Below are positions 50,099 through 61,530 of a stretch of 64,000 nucleotides of DNA, in pieces. The DNA comes from Syngnathus acus (lineage: Eukaryota > Chordata > Actinopteri > Syngnathiformes > Syngnathidae): contig NC_051092.1 in assembly GCF_901709675.1 (NCBI RefSeq), forward strand, positions 1,556,491 through 1,620,490, given 5' to 3'. Below the pieces are notes generated by a model that saw nothing but the letters and a program-made list of their open reading frames with translations, searched no databases and was not told the DNA's origin. Each line of letters opens with the position of its first letter. Position 1 is the first letter of the stretch. The translations under genes and the position numbers were made by a program.

Positions 50099-52127
50099 CG
50101 CTGTTGATGTGCCCTTGAGCCCTACACACACTAAACTATGGACACACAATCACCCGTCGAGCATGAGATTTTATTATTTCGAGCATGAAAGAATGTATTT
50201 TTTTAAAACACCTCCAAAAAAAAATACTTTTTATTAGTAAATAATCCGCATCTATTTGAAAGTGAAACAAATGACAGACGTTTCAGCCCCCTGGCGTAGC
50301 ATCACGCGGGCAGGAGACTAAAGGCGGGCAAGCCTGCTCAACGAATGCCCGGCCAAGTCGAGCTGGAGGGAAGTAAAAGACCCTCTCCCTCAAACGGGCC
50401 CGCCGGCTTTCAAAGAAGCAGCCATTAGTGGGAGCTCATCAAGCACCGTCGGGGGCCCGCCCGTTCCCCGAGCTACGATTCCGACGACCGAGATGAGCCC
50501 CGGACCCAGTGGTGTTTCCGAAAGGAGAGCGGCCCGACGAGCAATTCCCAGCCCAACTGTCATTGTTGGCGCTCAATCCAAAGCCTTGAAGCGCATAATC
50601 TGTGCTCACATTGAGCACTCAGGTTCTCTCTCGCGCTCATCTCTCTCGCCTACTATTGTGGTATCTCGCGACGTTCCTTCCATTGTCGAGCTAAAAAAAA
50701 AAGGATCTGCATCTTGAACCGATTGTCGACATATGCTCGGTCTTGATAGATGATAAATTCCTTGTTGTTTGTTAGACCAGAACTGAAATCCAGTTTTTGT
50801 TGAGTTAGCTGACAGCCATTTTTTTTTACTCATTTTCAATTGCAGAATCCAGAATTGATCCAAATTTGTCTCAATCATGTCAGGTTTTTGATTTACAGAA
50901 TCACAATTTTCTTTAGAAAATATCAAATAAATATGTATGTACTGTAGATAAGCTACAAGCTTTGAAAACTGCTTGAAATTAAAAACTTTCAACAGTACCC
51001 TGTGGTTACAAGGTTAAGGGAAAGGCCAGTAGTAGCCATCTTAGATCTATGCTAGCTTTCAATTTGCAGATGTTGATAGGACTGAATTACAACTGCACAA
51101 GTTAGAGAAGTCCCAATTCTTATAATTAAGTTTCTCCCACTCACACATCTCAATTTTAAACAACAACATAAAGCACATCAGCACAAAAGCTAAATGTAGC
51201 GCTAACTGTTAGCGGTCCAAATTCTTAAAATCGACACAATTCCTGCTTTCACAACATCTCCCCGACACTTTCCAGTCACTGTTCCTCAGAGGATCCAAAA
51301 CAACATATCTCACTTAAAGCCTGACCAAAAAAAAAAAAAAAAAGTACATTTGGTAAACATGAACGACCGTGGGAAACAAGTGAGCACGCTGACTTGTAAG
51401 GCAATGGTTACATTCATCTGGGCAAAGCCAGTGGGGTCCGAGGTGGCGCTGTGGAGGCCCCACGCGATGGCGGCGGCGGCCATCGCTTCCCATGACAGAG
51501 CGCTAATGTCACGGCGGTCCAGGTGAGCGAAAAACGGCAGCCCGCTTGACGCTCAGTTGGCCGCTTTAATTGGCTAAAACAAAGTCATTTGAGAGCAGTA
51601 TGAAGGGCGCGAGGGGGTAAATGACGGGACAGAAGGTCACCGCTTCTCTTTTACTCCTCTGCGCGACATCCAGCGACACCCCCAGCATGTGCTACGGTTA
51701 ATACGGAGATCTATTATGCACCAGCCTTTCGCCATCTGCTCACACACACACACACACACACTGAGCGCCTGCACGGCCAACCTTGTTATTGAATAACAAA
51801 GACGGAATTTGTTCTCTCGCGCTACACGGCTATCTACGGCTAGCCGGAGCGGCGTGTTTTCAATCATGCGGAGATCATAAGACACTCAAGAGTGATGGAA
51901 AATGATGTAACGGGGCAAATTGTCCGTAACTGCGACGGGGAGAGGGAATTCTCATTTGTTGTGACCTGTGCGTGACCGGCGACAAGTCCAAGGGTGTCGC
52001 TCGGGATATAAATGGATGGAGAGCTAATTATTCGGTATGATACAGTACAGTTTTACATCACGCCGAACAACCAATCAAAGCAGTGTTGCCTTCAAAAAAG
52101 ATTTGATTTCGTTGTTAACTATATGAT
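50099..52127. other. Noncoding stretch
   Basis: It holds a GC-rich patch at about 50290-50540 without a credible exon, poly-A at 51327-51343, and a (CA)n run at 51741-51761. The open frames in the GC-rich patch lack domains. Confidence 0.5.
51741..51761. repeat. (CA)n microsatellite
   Basis: A pure CA run of 21 bases. Confidence 0.9.
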
Positions 52128-52543
52128 TACCGTATTTTCTGGACTATAAGGCGCACCGGACTATAAGGCGCACCTTCAACGAATGGCCCATTTTAAAACT
52201 TTGTCCTTATATAAGGCGCACCGGACTATAAGGCGCACCATTAATGCATCATGTCAGATTTTTAATCCAAATCAAATCATTCTCCATTTTATCTTTTTTA
52301 TTTCAACTTCAGACGCAACAAATTACTTTATAATCACAAAATAATGATCCATAGTCTGTTTGATTCATGATTCATAGTCTTCAGCGGGCTACTTATGATT
52401 GATTTCATGACACAATGCTTCGGGCCAGTTTAAATTTAGGAATTTGGTCCATATATAAGGCGCACTGGACTATAAGGCGCACTGTCGGCTTTTGAGAAAA
52501 TTTTAAGTTTTTAGGTGCGCCTTATAGTCCGGAAAATACGGTA
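52128..52543. mobile_element. Long MITE with 30-bp terminal inverted repeats and internal 17-bp units
   Basis: The left end (from 52128) and the reversed right end (to 52543) agree over 30 bases with one difference; both start TACCGTATTTTC and continue to GGACTATAAGGCGCACC. The 17-base unit GGACTATAAGGCGCACC is repeated head to tail at 52141-52157 and 52158-52174. It occurs again at 52223-52239, after a partial unit, and at 52467-52483 in slightly changed form. The reversed terminal copy closes the element. TA at each edge can be the target duplication. The middle is unique AT-rich sequence with no coding frame, so transposition would have needed an enzyme supplied from elsewhere. Confidence 0.9.
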
Positions 52544-55290
52544 TATTATGCACACTGGGGGCAAAATGGGGTGTTGAAGTTGCTCGTCATCGTCTCCAGA
52601 TATAATTTTAAGTATACTATACCATTAAAAAATATATCTGGATCCAGGTGATTTTATTTGGTGCAACCTCTGGACAAAATAAAATTGAATATATTTGGCT
52701 GAAACAATGGAATTTACTTTATTTATTTATTTAAACACTAAAACATAAAACAAAGAGTGATGCTGAAATACCACGGATTAAATAAAATCTGCAAAAAAAT
52801 TGCCAGTAAAAAAAAACAAGAAAACAAGCCAGGACCATAATAAGAGGACTGTTGAGATAGTTTTGTAATAGCAAGACAACATTTCATTAACGCTTGCTAA
52901 CAGTGTGAAGTGTGGCATGTGCATGTGTTTAAGCGCGTTTGGTTTATCTTCATCTGAGTGCACCTGTGTTAAACAACCCCCGCATAGTGTCGAGAGGGCT
53001 CACTCCTAGGCGAGCCCGATGCCACGGGGGGGTGATGGGGATCATCTCGGAATATGGCCCCGGAAAAATTTGCATTGAGTGAGGGAACGCTTCGCCTCCT
53101 CAGTTCAGCCGTGTTTGCAAGCCCCTACAGGAGGAATTGCGCCTTATCAGTCTGGCCGGGGACAACGCCATCAATCTCTCCTGTCCACCTTCCCCGGCCC
53201 GGAATCAAATCAGCTCGGGGGTAACACGTCGGCGCTGATGATGACATGTAGGCGAGATAGCCATCTCGTAAATGTTGCTGTGTTTTCTGAAGCGTCGAGT
53301 CTTTATCTTTCGACACGCTCAAGTCAAGTCGGTTACCTCGTGGCCTAAAAGGGTACGATGTCAAAGAGTATCTGTTGAAAATTGAACTGTAATCATCCGA
53401 TTGTGCTGATTACAAAACAAATAGAGAAACACAACGAGATCTTTGATCATCACTGAAAATCAACTCGATCGGCTAATTTAAGAATCGATTAATCAACTGC
53501 AGAAGTTCAAATTGTCCAAATCCGGCCTCTCATTTGTAACTATTCTCAGAATCCTCCATGAAAGCAGACTGATCATCTTTGTGTTTTTTTTTTGTTTTTT
53601 TTTCTTAAATCAGACATTTGCAAACATCTGTTTTCACTTTTGGAAAACAATGAGCAAGATTTTTTGGCGCATTTTCTGACTTGTTACGGACCACCCGAGT
53701 AACCGAATCAATTTATGTGCATCACAAGAATCACCATTGATCACTTTTACGCAATCGTGCTGCAGACTTCACGGCCTGAGACTTCATCGCGGAATAAAAC
53801 CAAACTTTTCTTCTTGAATCACCTTTTCTTCACAAGGCCAATTTTGTCAATGTTACAATTTAATAATCCTACGCTTGATAAGAACAACGTCTGCGAGATA
53901 CGCCGCCGTCTCTCTTGTGTGCCTATTTCTGTCTGTCACGTAAAAATAGGCTTTTAACAACCCCCGCGCGCAGTTAATTATTGCCTCTTAAGTACGGCAT
54001 TAGTCAGATAAAGCTGCAAATAGTGATTGATCAGATGAAGGATATTTGTCAGCGAGAGGGAGCGGGGACGGTGACTCTTTCTTTCAATCACTGTCAGAAA
54101 GCAGCATGGCGACTCGGCGGAGTGCCGTGGCGCTGCCGTACCGCCGGCTGGGTGGGCCTCCGAACACGATCAATCGGCAAACACGAGCTCAGTACAAATA
54201 ATCACGTGACTTATTTGTATTCAAAGCCGCTTTCTAAAAGTGACGAAAGGGACAGAATTGTTTCTGACGACGATTGCAAAACAAGCGACCAGTTCCGTTC
54301 ATTATTGTCTTAGTTCCCAAAAACAGGGACTGATTTTGAAAAAGAATTTTTCGATTATGTGATTTCTTTTTCCCTCAGCCTCAGTATTGCAATTGCGATT
54401 GAATATGCTGTAATTTTTTCACAAGCAAAAAATAAATATGTATTAAAAGTCAAATAAATAGCCAAATAATAATATAATATTATTGATTTAGTATCCAATG
54501 TTAAATTTTGAAAAACAAACAATTATTATTTTCCTAAAAATTAATAATTAATAATCCATCAATCTTTTTTAATCAGATTTATGCACACAGGATTAACAGT
54601 TGATTATTGCCATTGTTTAACTCACCACATTAGTCAGTTCTGTGCTGCAGATATAAAAAAAAAAAAGTGACCAAGCTCACCAGATTTTAATCAAAGCTGA
54701 AAATAGTAGCTGATTGTAATCGGCACTCAAAAGTCACCAGGGGTGTTTGAAGAGCCCGTCAAGCCTGCGAGTGGAGCTAATTCGATTAAGTGGCGCCAGT
54801 ACCTGGAGGGGACGGATCCGTATCGCTTCCCTTTTTTATTTATGAGATTAAGTCGCGCCTGTTATTCCAATATAAGACATCAAGCCAAGAGAAACGACAC
54901 TGATTTTCAAGTTGCTTTATCTCCCAAAGTTTTTTTTTTTGTTTATTATGGGTGATTAACAAAGTTTGCTCATTAATAGCATCAAATTGACTGTATAGAA
55001 AATGACAATGTGAGCTCGTCTTGGCTGCAATTAAATTCAGTCATGCGGACACAAACGAAGAATAGCATCTCAGTAAGATGCTGTAATATTTAGATCATGA
55101 AAACATGCCTGTGAGTATTGCGGTAATATCTGTCCACATGTGCTGCTCCACCTTTTGTGCTCAAATATGCGTAAAGTGTCATAAAACCACTACTATTGCA
55201 AAATGTTAGCTCGTCAGTGATATTTTCCAATATGTGTTAGCATTAAGCTAGCAGGGCAAAGTTGTTTTGTTTACAGTCTATAATCGTTAT
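52544..55290. other. Noncoding stretch
   Basis: No exon is supported. Short T and A runs and a GATTAATCAAC-type repeat relic near 53488 are present. A G-rich patch lies near 53030. Confidence 0.5.
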
Positions 55291-55490
55291 ACACTTAGAC
55301 AAACTTTATTGTCATTTTGTCAACACTAGGTGTACACAAAACGAAATTTCGTTGCATACGGCTTTCAACAATGTCGTGGTATTTCGGCTGGTTAAAAAGT
55401 GACATTCTATATAAAAATATGAAATAAGATAATTATAAAGTACAAAGTGCAACTGAATTTGTTGTATTATATTGACATTGCCAGTAAACT
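55291..55490. mobile_element. Probable retroposon 3' segment with ACGAAATTTCGT palindrome
   Basis: The sequence AGACAAACTTTATTGTCATT followed by ACAAAACGAAATTTCGTTGC, and then an A-rich tract with TACAAAGTGCAAC, matches the general look of a common teleost retroposon tail. AACGAAATTTCGTT at 55340-55353 is a perfect 14-bp palindrome. Classification is from memory of the family, and the boundaries are approximate. Confidence 0.45.
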
Positions 55491-57444
55491 TGGCAAATTG
55501 CTTCTGATTGTGAACTGATTTCATCGACACCATACAGCGCACGTGTCAAGTTTGCGCAAACAAAATATGAATGGCGGCTTGTATCTTTACAAAGGGCCAC
55601 ACGGTACGTGCGAGTGTTTTACAGCCATGTAAAGTTTCTGTGGTTTGACTCACGACGGCGCCAAGTCCACATGACACACATGACATGATGCAGAACATGT
55701 GTGCGCGGCCACACGATGGCTAGATACCCGAGCGAGCGCCGGCATTTGGAGCTTGACAAGCGTACCTACATGCTAGGGAGCACTGCGGACGCTTGAAGAT
55801 ATGAAAGGCCCAGGCCATTACATCTCTCCCGGCACTTTTTTTTTTTCTTCACAGCAGGGAGAGGCCCATGTTGTGTCCGAGGGATGCGGAGCAACACCGA
55901 GCCAACCAGAACCCGGGTCACAGTGTACCACATTAAATTTAGACGCCTTTAACATAATCCAATAATGCATCTGGAGTATTTCCGGTCATTACTATTCAGA
56001 CTTTTTTTTTTTTTACTCCCCCATCATCTTCTGTAAAATGGGCCATAGATCTGAGCTGTCATTCACCACTGGAGAATTGGCATCAAATCTGGTGTCTATC
56101 AGCAGTCAAATGTTGCTCGCCAGCCCCAGTTTGAAGCCGCTGGTGGTTCAAACTCCAAAATAAACTGGCCCACATTACGACAACTTTTGGTGTAGAGTAA
56201 GTTTGATGTGCAACTTTGACGAAAGTTTTAATGGCAGCACACCTAATGTTAGCGATCAAATCATTTTCTTCAATGTTCAACAAGATCATTGCAAAATAAA
56301 AGGTTTGACGTGAGTCCGATTTTTCAAAATCTGGTTAAGGGTCAGAAACATTTGGTTCAATCCATCAAGGCTTTTACTCCCAACAGCGCAACCTTAACAA
56401 AGCCAATAATTGCAGCGCCACTTGAAAATAGTTGGACGCGTGGGTCATTAATTTGTCATTTCCTGCCTGGCGTTTCCTGCGCCGTGTAAACGTCTCGCAA
56501 CATGTCAGCCTAAATTAACTCTGACACCTACAACACTTAAATAAAGTGGCCGTGCTGATTAAAAGCATATGGAGTCGTGGAAGTCACATTATGGATTTTA
56601 GAATTGACCTTTGAAGGTAGTGGCTGGGATTTGTGAACTGGCTTTTCTTTAGAGAGAGAAAAAAAAGAAATAAAAGTTTGAAAGACAGCATTCGTGTGGC
56701 TGCTACATGTAGGACTGTTGTAAATGTAAAAAAAAATTAATAATCTAATTGTGCATTATTTTAGCATATAACCTAGAAGACCAAAACATTTATGGAAATA
56801 AAATATTATTGTAATACAGCTGAATTTATTGCTTATTTTTGTTGATCACTATGAAAAAAAATTACATTTAATTTCAATATGAGGACAAAAATCATAAAAT
56901 TTGTAGTCCTACAGATTTGTAATTTGACATGTTTATGTTCTCAGGCAGTAATTTAGTGCAGCATGAGGAAAAGGAGGAGGGGCGTAATCGACACCAACAA
57001 AACAACAATTTGACCTTTAAAAGAAAGAAAAAAAAAAAGCTCAACATCTAAAAGCTGTTTACAACACGTGTTTACGACAAGCCACCATTGAAAAGCTATG
57101 AAAATCGATCATTTTGATCAAGGCGATGGTCTGTTTCATTAAGGATGCAGAAGATAATAAACTATGCGGCCGTGGGAAAAGAAGCGTGTGGGAGCTGAGG
57201 CGCAGTCAGTCATTCGTGAAACATAATCAGCCAACTAAAATTGACCAAAACAACATCCTGTATCCAAAATAGCTTTTTTAATGATCCAATTTGCTCACGT
57301 GGTTTAACATGCAAGATGTTACATTAGCAAGAGCTCGATTCTGATGTGACAATGTGTTTTCTCATTGTTGGAAAGTATTAGCACATTTTGAATGATATAA
57401 ACAATATGGGGTGGGGGTGGGGGGGGGTAGGATTTGTTTTAAGT
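55491..57444. other. Noncoding stretch
   Basis: No exon is supported. T runs are near 55837-55847 and 56002-56013, and a G-rich tract is at 57408-57428 just before the hAT-like MITE. The rest is unique AT-rich sequence. Confidence 0.5.
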
Positions 57445-57695
57445 CAGGGGTGTCACATTTATTTTTGTCACGGGCCTCATCGTAGTCATAGTATTGGCTA
57501 GACTAATAAAAACTTTAAATATTTTAAAACTATGAATGGCAATAAAAATTGCTAGCAATATTTCCAATTTAAAAAATGAAAACTATTTGTTATTTTAGTA
57601 TTGACATATGAATTTGTCTTTGCGGGCCACATAAAATAAGGTGACGGGCCGTATCTGGACCCCGGGCCTTGAGTTTGACACCAGTTTTTTTAAGT
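57437..57695. mobile_element. hAT-like MITE with matching 8-bp target duplications
   Basis: The left end CAGGGGTGTCACATTTATTT starts at 57445; the right end, reversed, includes GGTGTCAAACTCAAGGCCC. The 8-mer TTTTAAGT occurs directly before the left end (57437-57444) and again at 57688-57695 after the right end, as expected for a hAT insertion. The last few bases of the right terminus are changed. The interior contains TTGCGGGCCACATAAAATAA and GACGGGCCGTATCTGGAC, typical of a widespread fish repeat. No coding capacity. Confidence 0.8.
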
Positions 57696-58944
57696 GATCA
57701 TCCAAAAATCAAATAGTTAAGCTTTACCCTGTCAAGATTTTGAATACGATAATCGAAGTTCAGTCAAATATGATAACCGATGGACCAATCGATCCAATAT
57801 AACAACTTTTTTTATTTACTGTACTTTTTTATTTACTGTACAGTCCACTCAGCGGTCCAACATTTTACAAACACTTGTTTATGTTCATATTATATATTCA
57901 TTTCTATACAATATGCTCGCTAACAATGTGTTTATATGTTATAGAACAGCACTGCATCAAACAAATAAGTTTTAATTGAGTTTAAATCCAGCGTTAAATT
58001 CTGTATGCATTCCTATTAAAAATGAGAAAAGCCATGCAAATGAATCTTAAAACTTCATGAATGCAAAATAGCAGCCACCAAATCTAAATTTGTGTCTTCA
58101 AACAGATGCAGGAAGAGAGAACAGAGCGCGCCTCTCATGTATGAATCCGAGCACATTTCATTCTGATGTCACATCCTTCTTAGATAAGCACTCCTCCGCT
58201 CAAATGCAAATTGACCTTTGAAATCCATAAGGCGAGAATACCTTATTTTCCCTCCACAGGAGCCGTGCCAAAGTCTAAACTGGGACCAGATGTCAGTGCC
58301 CACGCAGCGAGCGGAGAGAAAGGCATTTTGTCAGGTGAGCTCACAGATGTGAGCTGGACTGTTTCAGAAATCAAAAAAGTAACAAGTGCGCGATACATCA
58401 AATGTGATATCGTTTCTTACACAGGAGGAATGAAAGTCTATATTGACGCTATAGACAGATGCCGACACCTGAATCATTTTCTGCCGGCAACTCAGTGAAT
58501 TTGAGAAGTGAAGCGCTTGTTCGGTTAAGTGGTGTGAAAGCTCCAAGGAGTCTCCGAGCTCTCGGTAAAGAGAAAAAAAATTAATTTATTTGAAAAATAT
58601 TTTTTGCTTGGCTGCACCGCGTCCGCTGAGAAGCGAGGACAACAAAATAAATGCTGCTGCCACCACGAGAGCTGAGATCTCTCATTTCACAGTCCAAAAA
58701 TAAAACTACTGGATGAAAGTCTGGCAATGTTAACAGTTAACAGGAGCTGATTTTATTTTCAATCAGCCGCTAAGCTGTAACGTCAGGTTTGATTTGTTTT
58801 CCACAAGCAAATCACTTAACATTACTTCTAAAAACTTCACAGATCTCTGAAATTAAGAATATGTTGAGGGACTTTTTGAATGAAATGAGATCAATATTAT
58901 TGTTGTAGTAGTTGACTGTAGAACGATTGCGTGACGATTATAAA
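57696..58944. other. Noncoding stretch containing an exon-like interval
   Basis: It is mostly AT-rich unique sequence. The only feature of note is the splice-bounded interval at 58260-58334, described separately. A plus-strand open frame of 95 codons at 58211-58498 runs through it. Confidence 0.45.
58260..58334 (+). other. Exon-like interval with strong splice sites, unassigned
   Basis: A pyrimidine tract and acceptor (TTATTTTCCCTCCACAG) precede position 58260, and a consensus donor (TCAG|GTGAGC) follows 58334. The 75-base interval is open in two frames. One reads AVPKSKLGPDVSAHAASGEK then GILS; the other EPCQSLNWDQMSVPTQRAER then KAFCQ. I recognise neither. It could be an exon of a protein gene, of a long noncoding RNA, or chance: donors of this quality occur many times in the window. 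It is opposite in strand to the candidate gene at 61.3 kb. Confidence 0.22.
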
Positions 58945-59215
58945 TATTAGGGACGTCCGATACCACTTTAGACAGACCGATACCATTACGAGTATTCACG
59001 CTAAAATTCCGTTCAACACAATAACTATGAGCAAAGCCCTTTCTTTCTCATGCAGTTTAACCAATATGACACAGCATAGCGCCCACTAATGGCGAGGTGG
59101 ACTTCATGTCACATTTTGTTTTGTCTTAGGTATCGGCGGCTGGTATACGCAGCCTCCACGAGGCCTCGATACTTCCAAGAAGTCCAGAATCAGCCTGATA
59201 CCTGGTATGAGTACT
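58945..59215. mobile_element. Dispersed repeat with TATCGG/GATACC words
   Basis: The segment begins TAGGGACGTCCGATACCACT and contains AGACAGACCGATACCATTAC, a TAGCGCCCACTAATGGCG segment shared with 45.57 kb, and GTATCGGCGGCTGGTATACG. A further CAAGTATCGGTTGTCAGTAT at 59457-59476 may be a separated right end, which would make the element about 540 bp. It resembles non-autonomous DNA transposons common in fish. No open frame. Confidence 0.6.
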
Positions 59216-61177
59216 CACTCATTCCTAACAAATATTAAAATAAAATAAATGACTATTAGATTATGTGAAACCACAGCCTACACCACAAGAGCTCTGTTTA
59301 GCAACCACAACGTAACCTTTTAGAACACTTACTGTATTCATAATAAAATTCCCTAATAATTTGTAAATTAAAGCATTACGACAACCAAGGCAGAAAATGA
59401 CACCACACAAAGTCTTCCCCGTTTTTCGTCCCCAGATCAACACCCCTGGCATAAATCAAGTATCGGTTGTCAGTATCGGTGCCTTCTAAATATAAATTAT
59501 TTGAATTTGTACAACAGTCACAACATTATAACTGCAAATGAACATTTCTTCAGCTTGACTGCTTCCCAACCCAAACCATGCTTCTTTTTCACACGGATAC
59601 ATGTTCTACTTTGTGTCTGCAAAGCTCCATTTAAGAGGCTATCGATTAGGTTCCAGTGACACAACAACAACAGATTGCCATTACGGCGATCACATTTGCA
59701 GACAGCCACTTAAAGATCCTTTGAGATGTGCTGCAGATCAATCGGCCACTCTTTCCACTAAATCTTCAAGGCTGTGTAGCATTAAAAAAAAAAACTTTTG
59801 ATTGACCAGGATCCTCATTCAAGTGCTTTTTGAGCCAAACAATCAATTCAAATCATCTTTTGCAATGCATTTCACGTCATAGTTGTGATGCCAATTTTGA
59901 AATATAAAAAGTTGAGACTTTTCTCTTGCAGTTACGTCCAAACTAAACAGCAGGACGACGACTCATTGAAAGCAGGAGGGGTTAAACATGCGTCTGCTTT
60001 TTCTTTCTCCCTACTCAGCATTACATAACAGGCAAGAGGCGTTTCTTTTTCCCTGTCGTTCCTTCTCTTTCCCAGACACTATTTAATCGGGTGCATAAAA
60101 TAGGGTGGTGGGGGGTGAATGTGGGTCAGCAGGTTAGGAGACTCTCTCCGTCAGACTCGTGAAGAGAAGGAGAAAGAAAAAAAAAATCAATCAAAGCTTC
60201 CCAACTACCTGCCTTTGCCCCGCTATTACATAAGAGCAGTCAGCCGTGCCAAGCCACAAGTCACACACTTTTCCCCCTCCCTCTTTCGGTCCTGTGTAAA
60301 TACAAGAGGGGTGATTTTCTTTCGCCAAACATGAGCTCCAAAAGTGCCCGTAAAGTGGTGAGAAAGGAAAATATCTGCGATGATTTCTAACCCTCAGCTT
60401 GTGCGCCGAGCTGTGTTTATGGCTAAACCTGTTACATAACCAGCTCACATTCCACATTCCCCATATCACACTCTAAATATACACGGCAGGAAGACCAGGG
60501 CGCGCGCGCCGTGTACACAAAACACCGTGGAATGAATTAATTGTTCTTCTGCACCACTTCGTTCTATTGTGTCACGTCAAAAAACATCTTTTTAACTTGG
60601 ACGAGGCGAGGAATACAGAGGGGGTGTGGTTAAATTGTCTAATGCACTGTACAACACTGACAGATCCGAGCGAGACAGTCCACGCAAATAATGCACACGC
60701 TCTTTTATTTTTTTAATGAAAGGCCCAATGTGAACGGGTTTCCATGCGGTGCGTAAAAGACAACCAAATCCAGCTGCCGGTCGGTCGCCCCTTTATTACG
60801 CACAGTAAGAGGTGTCATTTCAGTCCCACGTTTCAGTGGTGAATCGCAACCCACGTCCACGCGAAGCTCGATCGATAAACGGCTCCACAGTTTGCAAACT
60901 TTTGACACCCCGCTTGGATCGCATTTACCGGGCATAAAAATAATGAAAATATAACCGGTTAAACATGTGACTGATCGTGTCAGATGTGATTTGAGCTGTC
61001 ATGAATGAACGCTGTTAACGCGTGACAAAGAAATAATAAACCGCTGCGCCCACTCGACTGAAAGCAGCTTCATGCTGATACACTGTGCAGTTATTTCACC
61101 GGAGCTATTTGATTTATTTGGAAGTTTCACGGCCACCCCCCAAAACGCTCGTCACATTTCTCCACAGCCTCACTCAC
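59216..61177. other. Noncoding stretch; presumed start of the first intron of the 61.3-kb gene
   Basis: If the exon at 61178-61331 is real, this is its intron. There is a GC palindromic run GGCGCGCGCGCC near 60499 and short A or T runs. No second exon is visible. Confidence 0.4.
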
Positions 61178-61331
61178 CTCTATTGGTGCTCGAGCAGGTT
61201 TGCCTTCGAACCGGGGCTGGATGGTCCGCTTTCCGGAGCGTCTCCAGGCTTACCGGGCTTTCCCTGACCGGGGTAGCCGGCTCCGAGGCGCTGTTGCCCG
61301 GGTCGCTCGCTGGATCAGGCGGGGACTCCAT
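61178..61331 (-). CDS. Candidate first coding exon of an unrecognised gene
   Basis: The minus-strand ATG at 61331-61329 lies in GACATGG, a good vertebrate start context (purine at -3, G at +4). It opens 51 codons beginning MESPPDPASDPGNSASEPAT and ending RRQTCSSTNR. It then runs straight into AGAG|GTGAGT, a consensus donor with GT at 61177-61176, leaving one base of a split codon. Without splicing the frame ends two codons later. The peptide is rich in Pro, Ser and Ala with no signal peptide or membrane segment, as in disordered N-termini of nuclear or scaffold proteins. The exon sits in a CpG-rich island, in contrast with the AT-rich surroundings. The gene would run leftward, with most of the window as intron. 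I do not recognise the protein, and the 3' part is not in view. The start choice is supported by context, not by homology. Confidence 0.5.
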
Positions 61332-61530
61332 GTCGGATGTGGTGGTTCGCTGCCTCGCTGCGGCGTGGACTTCAAACTATTCTCTCTGCTGCTTTTTTTC
61401 TTTCCTCCGCGCCACCAAGCCTCAGCGATGTAATTTGGAGTAGAAGTAACAAAATGAGAAATGCGAGCGTGTGTGGAGGTGGGTGTGCGGGTCTGATTGT
61501 CCACTGGCAGCGCTAGTGAGCGCTCCACTC
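61178..61530 (-). promoter_or_regulatory. CpG-rich promoter/5' UTR island
   Basis: G+C and CpG rise sharply across the exon and about 200 bases upstream of its ATG (61332-61530). No TATA box is evident, as is usual for CpG-island promoters. The transcription start cannot be placed from the sequence. Confidence 0.45.
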
